This document shows positions 11,930-24,869 of a stretch of 64,000 bases of DNA, in pieces (position 1 is the stretch's first letter; every line of letters starts with the position of its first letter). The translations under genes and the position numbers were made by a program. Below the pieces are notes generated by a model. The model worked only from the letters and a program-made list of their open reading frames with translations, was not told the DNA's origin and searched no databases. The stretch is from Pardosa pseudoannulata (lineage: Eukaryota > Arthropoda > Arachnida > Araneae > Lycosidae): NCBI GenBank assembly GCA_032207245.1, contig CM063502.1:45638191-45702190 (forward strand), in the 5' to 3' direction.

Positions 11930-12616
11930 TCCGTTAAAAAAATTTTAGTTTTCCTTTAATAAGCAGAAAATGTTGGTTTGAAGCAGTAAGTTTTTGTAGA
12001 ATTTTTCTGTTCAGTAAAACTGTATATTTAATCCAGATTGTATGTGAAGTACTGTTGAAGTTCCAAATTTCACAAACTTTTTCCCCAATTTTCAATATAT
12101 ATTCACTAATTCACTGAAATTTTATATAACGACTGGAAATTCGTTGGGATGATATATTTTTATCTTGAAGAGTATTTTAGGTGGCTTAAAAGGTTGTCCG
12201 ACCTGATATCGCTGACCTCAACATGAAAGACGCATTTTAGGGAGCTTTGCTGAAGGGAGCATGTAGGGTCTCGATGGGGCGCTGCCAGGCAACAGGCCGG
12301 ATCTCTCGAACACAGGGTAAATTGGCTTTTCGGAGATCTCGCAAATCTTTTTGCAAACGGAGTGTGATTGCCATAGTCTTGGTTCTTTATCAAAGTAGTG
12401 TAGGTAGGAGTTCCCTTGGTAGGAAATAATTATTTTCGGTATTCACACTCTTGACCGCTTCAGCAGTATTACATCTAAGAAACACAGGTTTAACATCAAG
12501 CACCAGCAAAATGAAATTATTTACTATTATTCACAGATGTTAAAATTCGCAAAAGTCGACCAAGTAATATCTATGAAGAGACATTCCACCTCGAAAGCAG
12601 GTTTTAGCTACCTGCC

Positions 12617-12788
12617 AAAATATAATCCAGAAATTATATAACTGCTTGACACATTTGAAATTATAGCCCCTGTTATCTTTAACTGCCTGGTCTACTCGGC
12701 ATGGAGAAGCATAAGTAACTTGACTATTTGAGTAAATTGCAGTCGGGTCGTAATGTTAAAAAGAATAGGCAGAGTACGCAGCGAAACT
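12617..12788 (+). repeat. partial copy of the 1.35-kb family
   Basis: It matches the middle of copy A (about 8032-8198): ccagaa-ttatataactgct-gacaca, then aattatag, and finally aggcagag-tcgcagcgaaact-type sequence. It stops at gcgaaact, exactly where copy B begins, so a truncated unit is fused head-to-tail to a complete one. This points to unequal recombination or nested insertion within the family. Confidence 0.7.
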
Positions 12789-14134
12789 GGTTCGATATTT
12801 TTCTTAAGATTTTTTAAATTCTTTAGTTAATCAGTTTTACGTTTACAGATTATAATAAATTTCCTTCAGTTTGATACAAAAGTTTAGTCTTCAATAAACT
12901 ATATAAACTGAAATTATTACCTGTTTAAAATTGTCATCTAAAATTCTGTTTCCACATTATCCCATTTTAATATCTAATTTACCAGCTGTAAAATGATAAA
13001 ATAGTGCTCTCATACTGAAATTTTTTTTACCTGTCTTTCAAAACTACCGCTACAATAAATGCTAATTTTCTGTATGTTCACTGGCCACATTTTTAGCCGT
13101 CCCGGGAAAAGTTTCGCTTTAGCTATAATTAAATTGTCGGACTGTCTGTTTTTCAAAATAAATGTAATGATCAAGAGTCACTTGCACCTAACAAAAATCG
13201 CTGAGTAATCTTTAGTTTCATGGGTACAAAATCCCGTGATTCTCGCTATAGGGCTGACATTACCAACAAAGATTATTATTCTTGTAACATTTGATGCCGA
13301 GTAGGTACATTGTAATGACGTTCTGTTGAATGCTACGCTTTTTACCTGAAGTTTAAAGTTCCAAAATGTTTGACTTAGGTTTGATTGTCATGACTAACAA
13401 TTACGAGTTCATTTTGCTCTTTAAGGCCAGCCAAATCAAATAGGAGAAAATTTTCAGTGTAATTAATGAAACATACTTTCGCTGGCTACATGTATATAAA
13501 AATGTATGTCATCCAGAAATTATAACTGCTGGACACATTTTAAATTATAGCCCTATTCTTTTTACTTGCCCGAGATACTGGGCAAGGAAAAGCTTAAGTA
13601 ACTAGACAGAGTAAATTGCAGTCGGGCCATAATGTTAAAAATAACAGGCAGAATTCGTAGAGAAACTTAAACTTTATTCATTGGCAGTGAAAAATGAGAT
13701 ATTTGCCAATCAACGGCAGACGAGAGAATGATACGAAAAACACTTTGCTCGCACAGAAGTGTACCCAAGAGCGAGACAGGTAAAAGTTTCCCAAGGGACA
13801 AGAAACTTTGTCAGCAAATGTAACTGTTAGGTCAGGGGGGTAACTGAGCCACTTGCCGGCAACAGCTGGAAAATATGTTGAATGGACAGGTGATTTACAT
13901 GCCTTGCACAGAAAGCTTTGAGAAATTTGTTGGAAGAATTTGAAGTCAAGGACACTCCTTTAAAACATTTTGTGGCTTGGAAAATATATTTCAAGGAATT
14001 AGAATGACAGCGAGGAGGTTTTGAAAGAGATATTAAAGGGAAATAATTTTGATATATTACAGACCTCCCCCCCCCAAAAAAAAAAGAGAAAATCGTCTCG
14101 CTGAAGGATGACATTTTCACTAATTATAATGGTA
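12789..14134 (+). repeat. 1.35-kb direct repeat, copy B
   Basis: Full-length partner of copy A, in the same orientation and with the same boundaries. The minus-strand frame of 97 codons at 13827-14120 (ending HIFQLLPASGSVTPLT) lies wholly inside it. The equivalent region of copy A does not give a comparable frame, so this is not good evidence for a gene. Confidence 0.8.
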
Positions 14135-15200
14135 TATTATGAACCGGAGCAAAAAAATTGCCTTTAGAAATGTTGGTTACATTTATTAAACACTATCTGG
14201 CGTACCTGGAATCTCCCTAATGAAGATTAGGTTAGATATTATATTTTAATTTGAGTTGATTCAAGTACTCATACAAAACATCTAGTTGCCGAAGAAAAAG
14301 AGCTCTGATCGTTTGATAGGGTGCTAAGTTTTTTTTCCCAGGACGTTATCAAAAGTAAATTTTGTTGTCATTTAATGTTTAAAGGATAAACAGATACATA
14401 TCTGTAAAATCATTAATTGTTAGGAAACTATTTTGAAGCTGAGTAAAACAGTGTATTGCTTACTAATTATCGAAAAAAGATATTTGGCGTTAGTACAATA
14501 AGTCAGCAATTTATTAAATTTTAAGTCTAGTTTTAAATTTGTTTTATCTCTATTTCTTAGCCGTATTGCTTAAGCAAGGTCGGTGTTAGAAATCCTTAAC
14601 AAAAAAAATATGTAAAATAATATAATATAAATTGTATAAATTATATAAAATAAATTGCGAAAGCCATATATTTTGTTTGTTTACTCTCCGAACAGACAAA
14701 CGCAGAACATTGTGCACTCTGAAGAGTTTCGTTAAATATATTTTTCTTGTATGTAAAAAAAACTTGTACGACGAATAAATTATAGGTATATACTTTATAG
14801 TTCGTGATTTGGTCTAATTACTTCTTGGACGAATAGTTGGGAATTTTATAAATGTCCAAACACTATGCAAACTAAATTGCGCCTACCATTTCGGCAAGTG
14901 TTGCAAAAAAAAAAAAAAAATCCCTTTAAAGGTTTTAGATAGTGGACCTCTAAAGGTTGTAGTATTTCCTTTAAGGCCAGAGGAATGTAGAAACAGACAT
15001 TGACTTTCCTGTTGTCATCAAGAAGGTTCAGTGCGCAAAATTGAGATCTAAACGGAATTGTGGATACACTTGAGGGATTTACTATATATTATATAAAATA
15101 TTGCTTCTATGGGCATAGCTCAATGTGTTAATCAATTCTTCATTCCCTAATATAAAACTAAAATTTTATGTATTCCTGTGTGCTGTTTTGTAATATTTTT
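14135..15200. other. AT-rich stretch, no recognised gene
   Basis: It contains a run of A at about 14905-14921 and short repeats of tataa type near 14620-14650. No element boundary was identified. Confidence 0.5.
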
Positions 15201-15215
15201 TTTTCTCTTTTACAG

Positions 15216-15321
15216 GAGTTATTTCTTGGAAGAGCAAGTGGAAAATATATTCCGTTTACGCCAAACATCGGCTAATACCAATGGAACTTCTGACATAGAA
15301 ACATATTTAATATACCTATAA
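15216..15321 (+). CDS. candidate 3'-terminal exon with polyadenylation signal
   Basis: A textbook acceptor (a long T/C tract, ttttctcttttacag, ending at 15215) is followed by an open frame. With one leading base it reads 34 codons, SYFLEEQVENIFRLRQT to SDIETYLIYL, and stops with TAA at 15319-15321. AATAAA follows directly at 15322-15327. With no leading base it would read ELFLGRASGKYIPFTPNIG and stop at 15275. The acceptor, stop and AATAAA together suggest a last coding exon. The protein is not recognised and no matching upstream exon is firmly placed; 3840-3936 ends in phase 0 and so would pair with the shorter reading. Confidence 0.3.
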
Positions 15322-15327
15322 AATAAA
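15322..15327 (+). promoter_or_regulatory. AATAAA polyadenylation signal candidate
   Basis: It directly follows the stop codon of the candidate terminal exon. AATAAA is frequent by chance in DNA this AT-rich, so its position is what gives it weight. Confidence 0.3.
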
Positions 15328-15329
15328 CA

Positions 15330-18060
15330 ATTTTATGAAAGGTCGAATTAAAAGGCAGATGAAGATATACCATATAATTAGTAGAGTTTCGCAGCCCAAA
15401 AATCTTACCATCTGACGATAAATATCCTCCTATAAGCAACTAGGAAGCAAGTAATATATCATCGTTTGACAAGTTCTGTAGATGACTATAACACTACAAT
15501 GAGCTCCTGACTATCTCCATTCAAAATAATTTTAAGATAGGTCTATAAACATTTATACAAGAAGGTAAATCCTTCAAAATATAGTAATAAAGACCAACAT
15601 AAGAAAGACCCAACAGAAAAACTAAAGTCAGATCTCTGTTTTGCAGCTACAAGGGAGTTGCAGTATCATTGGAGGAACTCGGTGGCTGAAAATTCAGTGT
15701 AGGACAGAAAATAAGTTATATAATATTATGCACTGAGGCAGTTTCTCATAAATACACACACATATTAAGGTCGGACACGTAACTGCTTCCAGCGACGAAA
15801 AAGTGAGAGGCAAAATTAAGGTGGAAAGTTAAACAAATAAAACAACAAACAAAAATTGATAAACTATTTGTAGTTCTTAGGAACATTCGTGGGAGAATCG
15901 TTTCTTGAACTGGTACATAATTTTGATTTGGGTGAAAAGGATTTTTGTTAAGTGTCCTCCCTTTTCCTTTAAAGAGTATGTCCTTTTTCAACAAATTTTC
16001 TGATCATAGTAATCATTTGATTGTCCTAATTATAGTCCTTTACTTGTCTTCAATAGGAATCTTATTGGTCATTTTTTGAGCTTCTGTACATGAAAATCAG
16101 CTTTGATACTAAATTTTATAATTTTTCTTTTCCATTTTTTTTCTGATATGTTAAATGATCTGATGAACGGTCTTTCAAATACAAGCTTTTACTTTATATT
16201 AAACATTCTTTTAGAATCTCATTTTAACACTGATTGTTAATTTCGAAAAGTAATCGCATTAGTTCTTCTAGAATGATTGTCAATAATTTACATTCTGACT
16301 CAAATACAGCTATTACCATTGCTAGTAAAGTCAGTAAGGCCTCTATCGAAAGATCCCACAAACTTATTGATAAGACTCCTAGACTCCTTATTAAGGTTAA
16401 ATTTTGTACTTCAGCTTTAATGGACTAAGTTTAACTAAATCTGGAAACAAATTTTCATTTATTATCCTCACAATAATTGGTACTTGATTACTTTTGTCTC
16501 TTACTGTGCCCAGTTGTATTCTTGTCCTAAGACATTTATCTTAGATCCATTGTTTGCAATTGCAATACTACTTCCTACAATCTCGTGAAGCACCTGATTT
16601 CTTGCTTTCTCTCCTCTTTTTTTGTAACTTTTTATACTACTTTAGTTTAATTCATTTCGTAAGTTTGACCCGCATAGATAGGTAAACGATAATTTCTTTT
16701 GACATATAGTCTCTATTTAGCAATGTGCCAGTTAAGAGTGGATTAAATTGGTTTGCCAAGAGCCAAAACCAATCTTTCGCATTTTGAAATTCAAGAGTTT
16801 GTCTAAATCAGTTTGTCTATGTTAATAATGGTCATTTCCATCGAATGCTAAATATTTCTATAGGTAATCCTGAGTCCTTTAATGAGTGATATATGCATTA
16901 TTTTGAAATTGCTTGAAACTAGTTTCATTTCTATAATAGTTATATGAAGGACTGTTTTTACCTTATTGGTCCACAAGGGCTTATGTCAGTCATTACTTCT
17001 ATCTCGAATTATATCGATTCTTTCTGTTTACTTTTGAGAATGAATACTACGATCGTATTCCTTCTCTGAGTGTTCTTACCCATATTGAGATTTTTCAGAC
17101 TGCGACTTCATACGATTTTATCTCATCCTCCTACTCGAGAATTATGTTTTCTGAAATTCTTGTTCTCAAGATACCAAATGTGTTCCATTTTTGCTTTACT
17201 TAGATCAGCTTTAAAATCTTAACTTTAACCTTGGTAGATCTTCATAGGATTGATCTCAGAGAACGTGACACTAAAAAATGCCAACAATAGATTCTACTTA
17301 CGAGATACAAAGAACTAGAACTAAGAATATTCAAATGGTAAAGAAAATTAGATATTTTTTTATTGGTAGTTGAATTAACATTGAAAGGAACCTGAATGAC
17401 AATAAACTAAGATCTTTTCTAAATTGTGAAACTGAGTAAGAGAGAGAAATGCTAACCGTTCAAATGCATGAATTTAACAGAATATCCTGTTAACAGTAAC
17501 AGAATTCATAGCGCCTAGTTTTTCGCAATTTTAATAATTATTATTATGTTGATATTTATCTTATTCACGTTAAAGCTGTAGAGTTAATAAATATAGTATT
17601 AGATTGCATTTTTTTTAAATTTAAAACTGGTGCGTTTCACCTAACTGGTGATTAGTGGTCGGGATATCACAATATTTGAACGCCCATAAATGAAGCAAAA
17701 ACAACTTGCTACAAAAATATTTTGCATTTTAGAATTTAGGATAGAACATATATTAATTTTCAGCCGAAACAAAAGGCTTTTTTGAAGCAGAAATTCGAAA
17801 AACAATCCGACAGAAAAGAGGTTAATTTTATGTTACCATTTTCATTCCTCCGGCGACCTGGAGTTTGATGCTATGAATTATTTTTCTATTTCTATCATTT
17901 CTAAAGTCGATCAGTTTCTTTTTACTTATCAGGGCGTAGATTTTTCCCTTAAGCAGCTAACGAACTAATATATATATAATAGTACAAAAGGAACTGGTTT
18001 TCCCCGCTACAGCTAAATTCTATCTTAGCAGTACAATTTATTGGTTTAGTTGTATTTATT
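15330..18060. other. AT-rich stretch, no recognised gene
   Basis: Open frames at 15746-15994 (minus, 82 codons) and 16234-16428 (plus, 64 codons) are within chance length for this composition. The first contains NPFHPNQNYVPVQETILP, which reads as protein-like, but I cannot place it. Confidence 0.4.
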
Positions 18061-18063
18061 ATG

Positions 18064-18322
18064 TTAGGAGGTAAAGGGGTTGTTTATCCCTTTCCTTAGA
18101 AAATCCCTAAAAATATTTGTGTCCACTCTTAGTCCTATTTCAGCCATCGACTGCTTGCCATTGATAATACAGCTCGGATGTAGCGGCGAAACAGGTATCT
18201 GAGTCTGTTTTTCTATTTCCGACAAAGGGCAAAACACGCCTGTTACGGAGCTGAACGTTTCGTGGAAAGACGACATGTTCTCTATTTACTATGGACGTTA
18301 CAATAACTACGGACATTGCAAC
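18064..18322 (-). CDS. stretch open in two minus-strand frames, unrecognised
   Basis: After an acceptor-like ttccattttag (ending near 18323), one minus frame is open for about 62 codons (DEVAMSVVIVTSIVNREHVV through ELYYQWQAVDG). A second frame starts at an ATG (18276), runs 70 codons (MSSFHETFSSVTGVF...FLRKGINNPFTS) and ends just before two AATAAA signals. The GC content is above that of the flanks. Two overlapping open frames mean at most one is real. No family is recognised; it may be an exon or a transposon fragment. Confidence 0.25.
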
Positions 18323-18329
18323 TTCATCT

Positions 18330-20800
18330 AAAATGGAAAATACGATCTATGTTCGACGACCTGAAACCGATTGTTTAGATCATACTTGAAAATTCATTTT
18401 TTCAATGGCAGGAAAGTTATGTTCAATAGACAGTACGTGTCGTCACAAAACATCTTTGAATGTTAAACATAGGAAGAATTCTTAATTTCGATATAGACCG
18501 AGGATTTAAAAATATCTATGACGATATTAGACATGAATCCAATTTTATGTATAGTCATTTTGATTGCTTTTTTTTTCTTTGTATTCTCGTAGCAAAAATA
18601 TGTATTATTTTGTGTCTGTCTTTATTTACACACAACAATTTGTAAATTAATTCCCATCTCTAATGAAATTAATTTACAATCATATCATAAATATCTTTCA
18701 CAGGTGTATATATGAATTCAGGCTTCACTGTAATTGGGAAACTTAAAGTAAAATTTTTATCAAATTACTAGTAAAATTGACAAAGCCTGGACAAGTTTGA
18801 TATATATCGAACGAAAGAAATGGAAGTTGATAAAGGAAAATATTAATAATAATAGTATCATATGTTACAACAGGTCTAATCTAATTTTCCCCTTTATCAT
18901 ATCGTCTAACCAGGGTATTGTTCAGCATAACAAACCAAATAACACAGACGCTAGTTAGTAATACATTATTTATAAATCAGTAACATTTGGCTAGGCACTT
19001 ATAGCCTCGGTGTATGAATATACAAAACAAATACGCCATATACAGTGATAAAGTTATGTTTGGACAAATACAATTTATTGGTTGAACTAATAATTTGTAA
19101 TTGAGCTAATAATTTGTAATAGAAGATTACTACACTCCTGTGAAAAATGTAAGGTTAAATTTCTAGATGTGGGGATATTATACATTAGCAAATAATACCG
19201 AGATAACAATCGATAAATTTTAATTTCAACTTCGTTTAAAAAAATTAATTTCTAATACTAACTATTAATACTTCTAATAATAACTCTAATAACTTGTTGT
19301 ACGACAACATGGGTACCACACATGGGTAGAAAAGTGGCTCACTTTTGGACATATCCATAAATCTAAAGATAAACAACTATGTTTGATACTATGTTTGTGA
19401 ACGAATAATTTAGTCCTAATGAACAGATACATCTAGTAATATATTCGAATGGTGACGCTGCTATATTACTGTTAAAAAAACTTGTGGATTCAAATACTCA
19501 CTGTTAAAGTAAATGATCGCAGTAGTTTAAAATCACCAAACCATCCTTCAATATCATGAGCTATCGTGGAGTAAATATAACTAGTTTTCTTCACTATATC
19601 CGTAATCCATTTCTATATAAGGTAAATGCATTAAAATTAGACATAAGCCCATTATTTATATGCAGGGGGCTATTCTGGTTATGTTGTTGCCATGGTATTA
19701 CCTTAACTTAAAGTATTAGGTATTCCAAACTTGACGAATATAACTTTCATAATGCAGCAATGATATATTAACTCTCAGTAATTAATAATTGGCAAACTTC
19801 AGTAAATTCAGTTTTGAAGATTAGTGGTTTCTTTAAGGGCTGCATTATATTAACAGCATAAACAGAAAATTTTAAAATTAGATGTCTAATTTATATGAAG
19901 TATTCATGATTTATCTGGGTGCTACTAATAAACAGAGATAGAACATTTCTTTTGTATGGTAATAGAATCGAAAGAGAATGCTTTCTTTAAAGGTTGGTTA
20001 TCTAACGTTAGTTATGACCCAGGATTCCAGAACTATTGGACAGTTTTCGTGAGATTTTCCAGCCATCAGTAGTACATGTTAATGTTATTGTAACATATAT
20101 AATTAAGAATATGGTACCGTAATTTAAAATATTGCTCAAAAGCCTGAATCAACGCTGGCCGATTACTCAGAGCAGTAATTTCGATTCGGTAGTTTATTGG
20201 TACTGTTGAGCGTAAACGTTCAAAATTAGCTTTAAATAGTTGGACCCATCCTTATTAAGCTCCATTTAGGCAAAAGGCACATCCTATCTCTGCAACCCAC
20301 TAACCAACCTAAATGTTAAATTAATATTTTCATTAATAGGTTCTGAATATAATTTTTCATGCATATGCAAAAAACTTAAGCTGTGATATTTCCTTCTCCT
20401 CTTTTAATGGAATAGTAACAAAAAATTAAATTAATTGGTTAAATAGAATCATTTAAGAAACAAAAAGCTTTACGACTAGTTAAAAACTGACTGGCATCAA
20501 AAATTCAAACATATTTTAAAAAACTCAATCTGCAATATTTTATGTTTTATGCTGACCGCCCATAAACAAACCTTCACTTTGTACTATGCTAAAACGTTCA
20601 TATTTCAAACTTTTGACTAACACAAAATCCGAATATTGATGCATAACATCTTGTGATATTCAGTTTTATCAATTTCTAAGACTAATCTGAACGAATCTCT
20701 TTTGCAAGTATTCACAAAGTTCTCAAAAAAATTTTTACTCCATTAGATATATGAAATACACAACACACAAAAAAAAATTACAAACAATAAATACATTCAA
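18330..20800. other. AT-rich stretch, no recognised gene
   Basis: Unremarkable AT-rich sequence with no element ends, tandem repeats or convincing exons found by eye. Confidence 0.5.
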
Positions 20801-21087
20801 TACAGTTTACGAAGGGTTGGGGGATACTTTACAGGTCTCTTTCCCAGGCTAAAAGTCCGGTTGGCCCGGTATACCACATGGACACATGTTGACCTTCCTG
20901 ACATAAAAGTAGGACAGCTACAATTTGTTAACATCGAGTTGTTAGAGTGGGAAGTAATACTAACACACGGCATTAGTGCGATTTTAGGCTAAATTCTTCA
21001 TGGCCACAGGAGGGCGCCTTGATTTGCGGTTAGCCAGTCAAGTTTGCCTATATCAATTCCAAGTTCTTGATCAGGGTCTCGGCCCAG

Positions 21088-21089
<2 letters not shown>

Positions 21090-21119
<30 letters not shown>
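21090..21119 (-). repeat. oligo(A) tract on the minus strand (30 T on plus)
   Basis: An uninterrupted run of 30 T. It sits at one edge of a GC-richer segment (21120-21720), as expected if that segment were retroposed in minus orientation with a poly-A tail. Confidence 0.9.
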
Positions 21120-21120
<1 letters not shown>

Positions 21121-21720
21121 GATGCTTCTGAGGGTGTTTACAGTCACCGACTGCGCCGCAGACACAATCTCCCAAGGAGTCCGAGATGTGAATCTTGTAA
21201 AAGTACCGAGGAAAATGTCCGGGGTTTGTAAGAAGAGCATTTATGGCCACTCAGTCTATTCATTTTGATTTTCCTTAAGAAGCCCTAGAGAGTCGTACAG
21301 TGGTGGCAGTAGTTTCGACACTCGAGGAGCAACTCCTTCTTATGTTTTTGTTTAATAAGCTAGAGAATGTTTTAGTTCAACATCTCTTCTTTTGCCAGCT
21401 CCTTAACATCTATGCCACAGTGCACTTTGTCCCAAGGTCTACTATATTGTTGGTTTTTTTTTCCAGTTTTGGGTTTTTTTCGTGAATAACCTGAACTTTG
21501 CAATTCATTTTATGAAACCGTAAAGTTGCTCGAAGGCAGGATCTACTGTCTGATTGAATCTGGAATGATGTGGGATCAGGCTGTAGGGCTATTAAGGTTA
21601 ACGCCTTTGAAAACTTTGCACTTCTTTTCGATCTGCGTCGGCCCCGAAAACAGATGGGGTGTGTGAATCGGCACGTTTATTTTAGGGTATTGGGGGGAAT
21701 GGCAAGTGATGTGAATATCT
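21120..21720 (-). mobile_element. candidate retroposed segment with oligo(A) tail
   Basis: On the minus strand a GC-richer segment runs into the A30 tract at 21119-21090. It holds a frame without an ATG (about 21680 down to 21414). That frame reads FTHPICFRGRRRSKRSAKF near its start and DLGTKCTVA at its stop, and the THPI portion resembles the frame at 341-526. No reverse transcriptase motif is visible and no target-site duplication was found. A 3' fragment of a LINE-like element or a processed copy are both possible. Confidence 0.3.
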
Positions 21721-21929
21721 GATCGTTATTGGTTCTTGTACCTAATGATACTCCACCACCCCTGAATTTAGATTTTCTATCGTCCATTTCGATTCTTTCT
21801 TCATATCGGCTATGCTCTTTTTTTAATTTTAGTATATTATGTGATTCACAAACCATTTTTGAAAATAGGGTTAGAATAGCTAATGGTAAATGGGTTTTCG
21901 GGAAAAGTATGTCTTTTAATTTATAGAAA

Positions 21930-22550
21930 ATACACGTTTTGCTAATAATTTTTCATTTTTGTGTCATAAATCAAAATATTCTTGCATAGTCAAGGTAATG
22001 TATTTTATCATTTGAAGGAATATTTTTTAATATGGGGCTTTTGAGATACAAAGGGTTACATTACAAACAGCTTATATACAATCTTTTAGATGCACATTTG
22101 TATTTAAAATATTTCTATATATCTGATGTATGACTGAATTGTTAATTATGACATGAACAAAACAGTCATGGGAAATCCTTTTAATAATTGAATTTGCAAA
22201 TTTTATAAACATTAGTAAAACAAAAATCAATGAATTTTAAATTAATATCTTATAAAAATATATAAGTATTAAATTATTTCTTTAATGTTGAGTCACTGAT
22301 ATTCTGAAGTTACGCATAAAGCATGTCTAACTTATATAAAGCATTCACTTACTATAAAGAAGTAAATCCTCTATGATTGCAATATCAGGCGTGATATTTA
22401 AAAACTGTACTTAGAATTACCATTGTTACATAACTACTTTTACACTTAAAAGATATTTCAAGGATATAAATAGTATTTGAATGCTATTTTAAATAATGTT
22501 GAAAAACAATATATTTCTTATATTATTAATACGTCAGTGATAGTCAAGTG
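21930..22550. other. AT-rich stretch without recognisable features
   Basis: No gene or element seen. A sequence resembling one hAT terminus begins just to the right, at about 22554. Confidence 0.5.
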
Positions 22551-22635
22551 ATATTAGTGGTTCCCCAACTGGTGGCTAATTAGGAAGTAAGACCTCCGTT
22601 AATTGAGTAGAAGGGGTTAAATTATAATTTAAATG

Positions 22636-22890
<255 letters not shown>

Positions 22891-22899
22891 GTGTCTTTA

Positions 22900-24226
<1,327 letters not shown>

Positions 24227-24516
24227 TAAGTGTAGCTCAATTTCTGGAAAATTTAAAGTATCCCATTAAATGAAAGAAATTACATCATAATTTTCTAATT
24301 TACAGTTAAATATTTATGAAATCTTGTGAGTTACAAAAAATTTAGTTAAGACTTTGAAAAGAATTGATGAACATACCATTCGCTTCAATTAGATTTCCCG
24401 CCTTAAACTTTCAAAACATCTCACGTTAATTACTGTTGCCATTAACCTCAAATAAAGTGATGAAATACTCAGAAATGAGCTACCTTTCTATATTCTTCCT
24501 AGTTTGCTTTCGATAT

Positions 24517-24868
24517 CATTTACAAAAGATATTGTAATCATTTACTACAATCTTTGGAATATACAGATAAGAATTCCAAATACTTGAACGGACTGAGATT
24601 TCTTTCTTTGATTTTGCATGTAATGCTTTCTTTTTCCAGCTTTTATTGCAGATCATTGGATAAAATATTGATGATTTTCTGTTTCTCTTTTGGCTTTCTT
24701 GAATTCTATACTCCTCTGAATCATTGTCTGTTTTCTGATCCCCGGAGAAGTCTCCAAAAGTGAATTGAAATGGTGAAACAGGTATTTTTATTTTAGTAAA
24801 TGGCTTCCTATTCCCTAATGCAGAGAGCAGAATATTTTGTTTCCTTTGAAAACAAAGACAATGTATCC
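24517..24868 (-). other. 117-codon open stretch without ATG start, unrecognised
   Basis: The minus strand is open from about 24868 to a stop near 24517. It includes the hydrophilic, Lys- and Ser-rich peptide FGDFSGDQKTDNDSEEYRIQ followed by a basic segment. Composition is more protein-like than most frames here. A stretch this long is nevertheless borderline for chance, given about one stop every 12-13 codons at this base composition. No family is recognised. Confidence 0.2.
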
Positions 24869-24869
24869 A

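Noticed and set aside
13827..14120. 97-codon minus-strand ORF as a gene
   Set aside because: Lies wholly within the dispersed 1.35-kb repeat and gives no comparable frame in copy A.
22554..22600. hAT transposon terminus (tagtggttccccaactggtgg)
   Set aside because: It resembles one hAT-type end, but no inverted partner or 8-bp target duplication was found.
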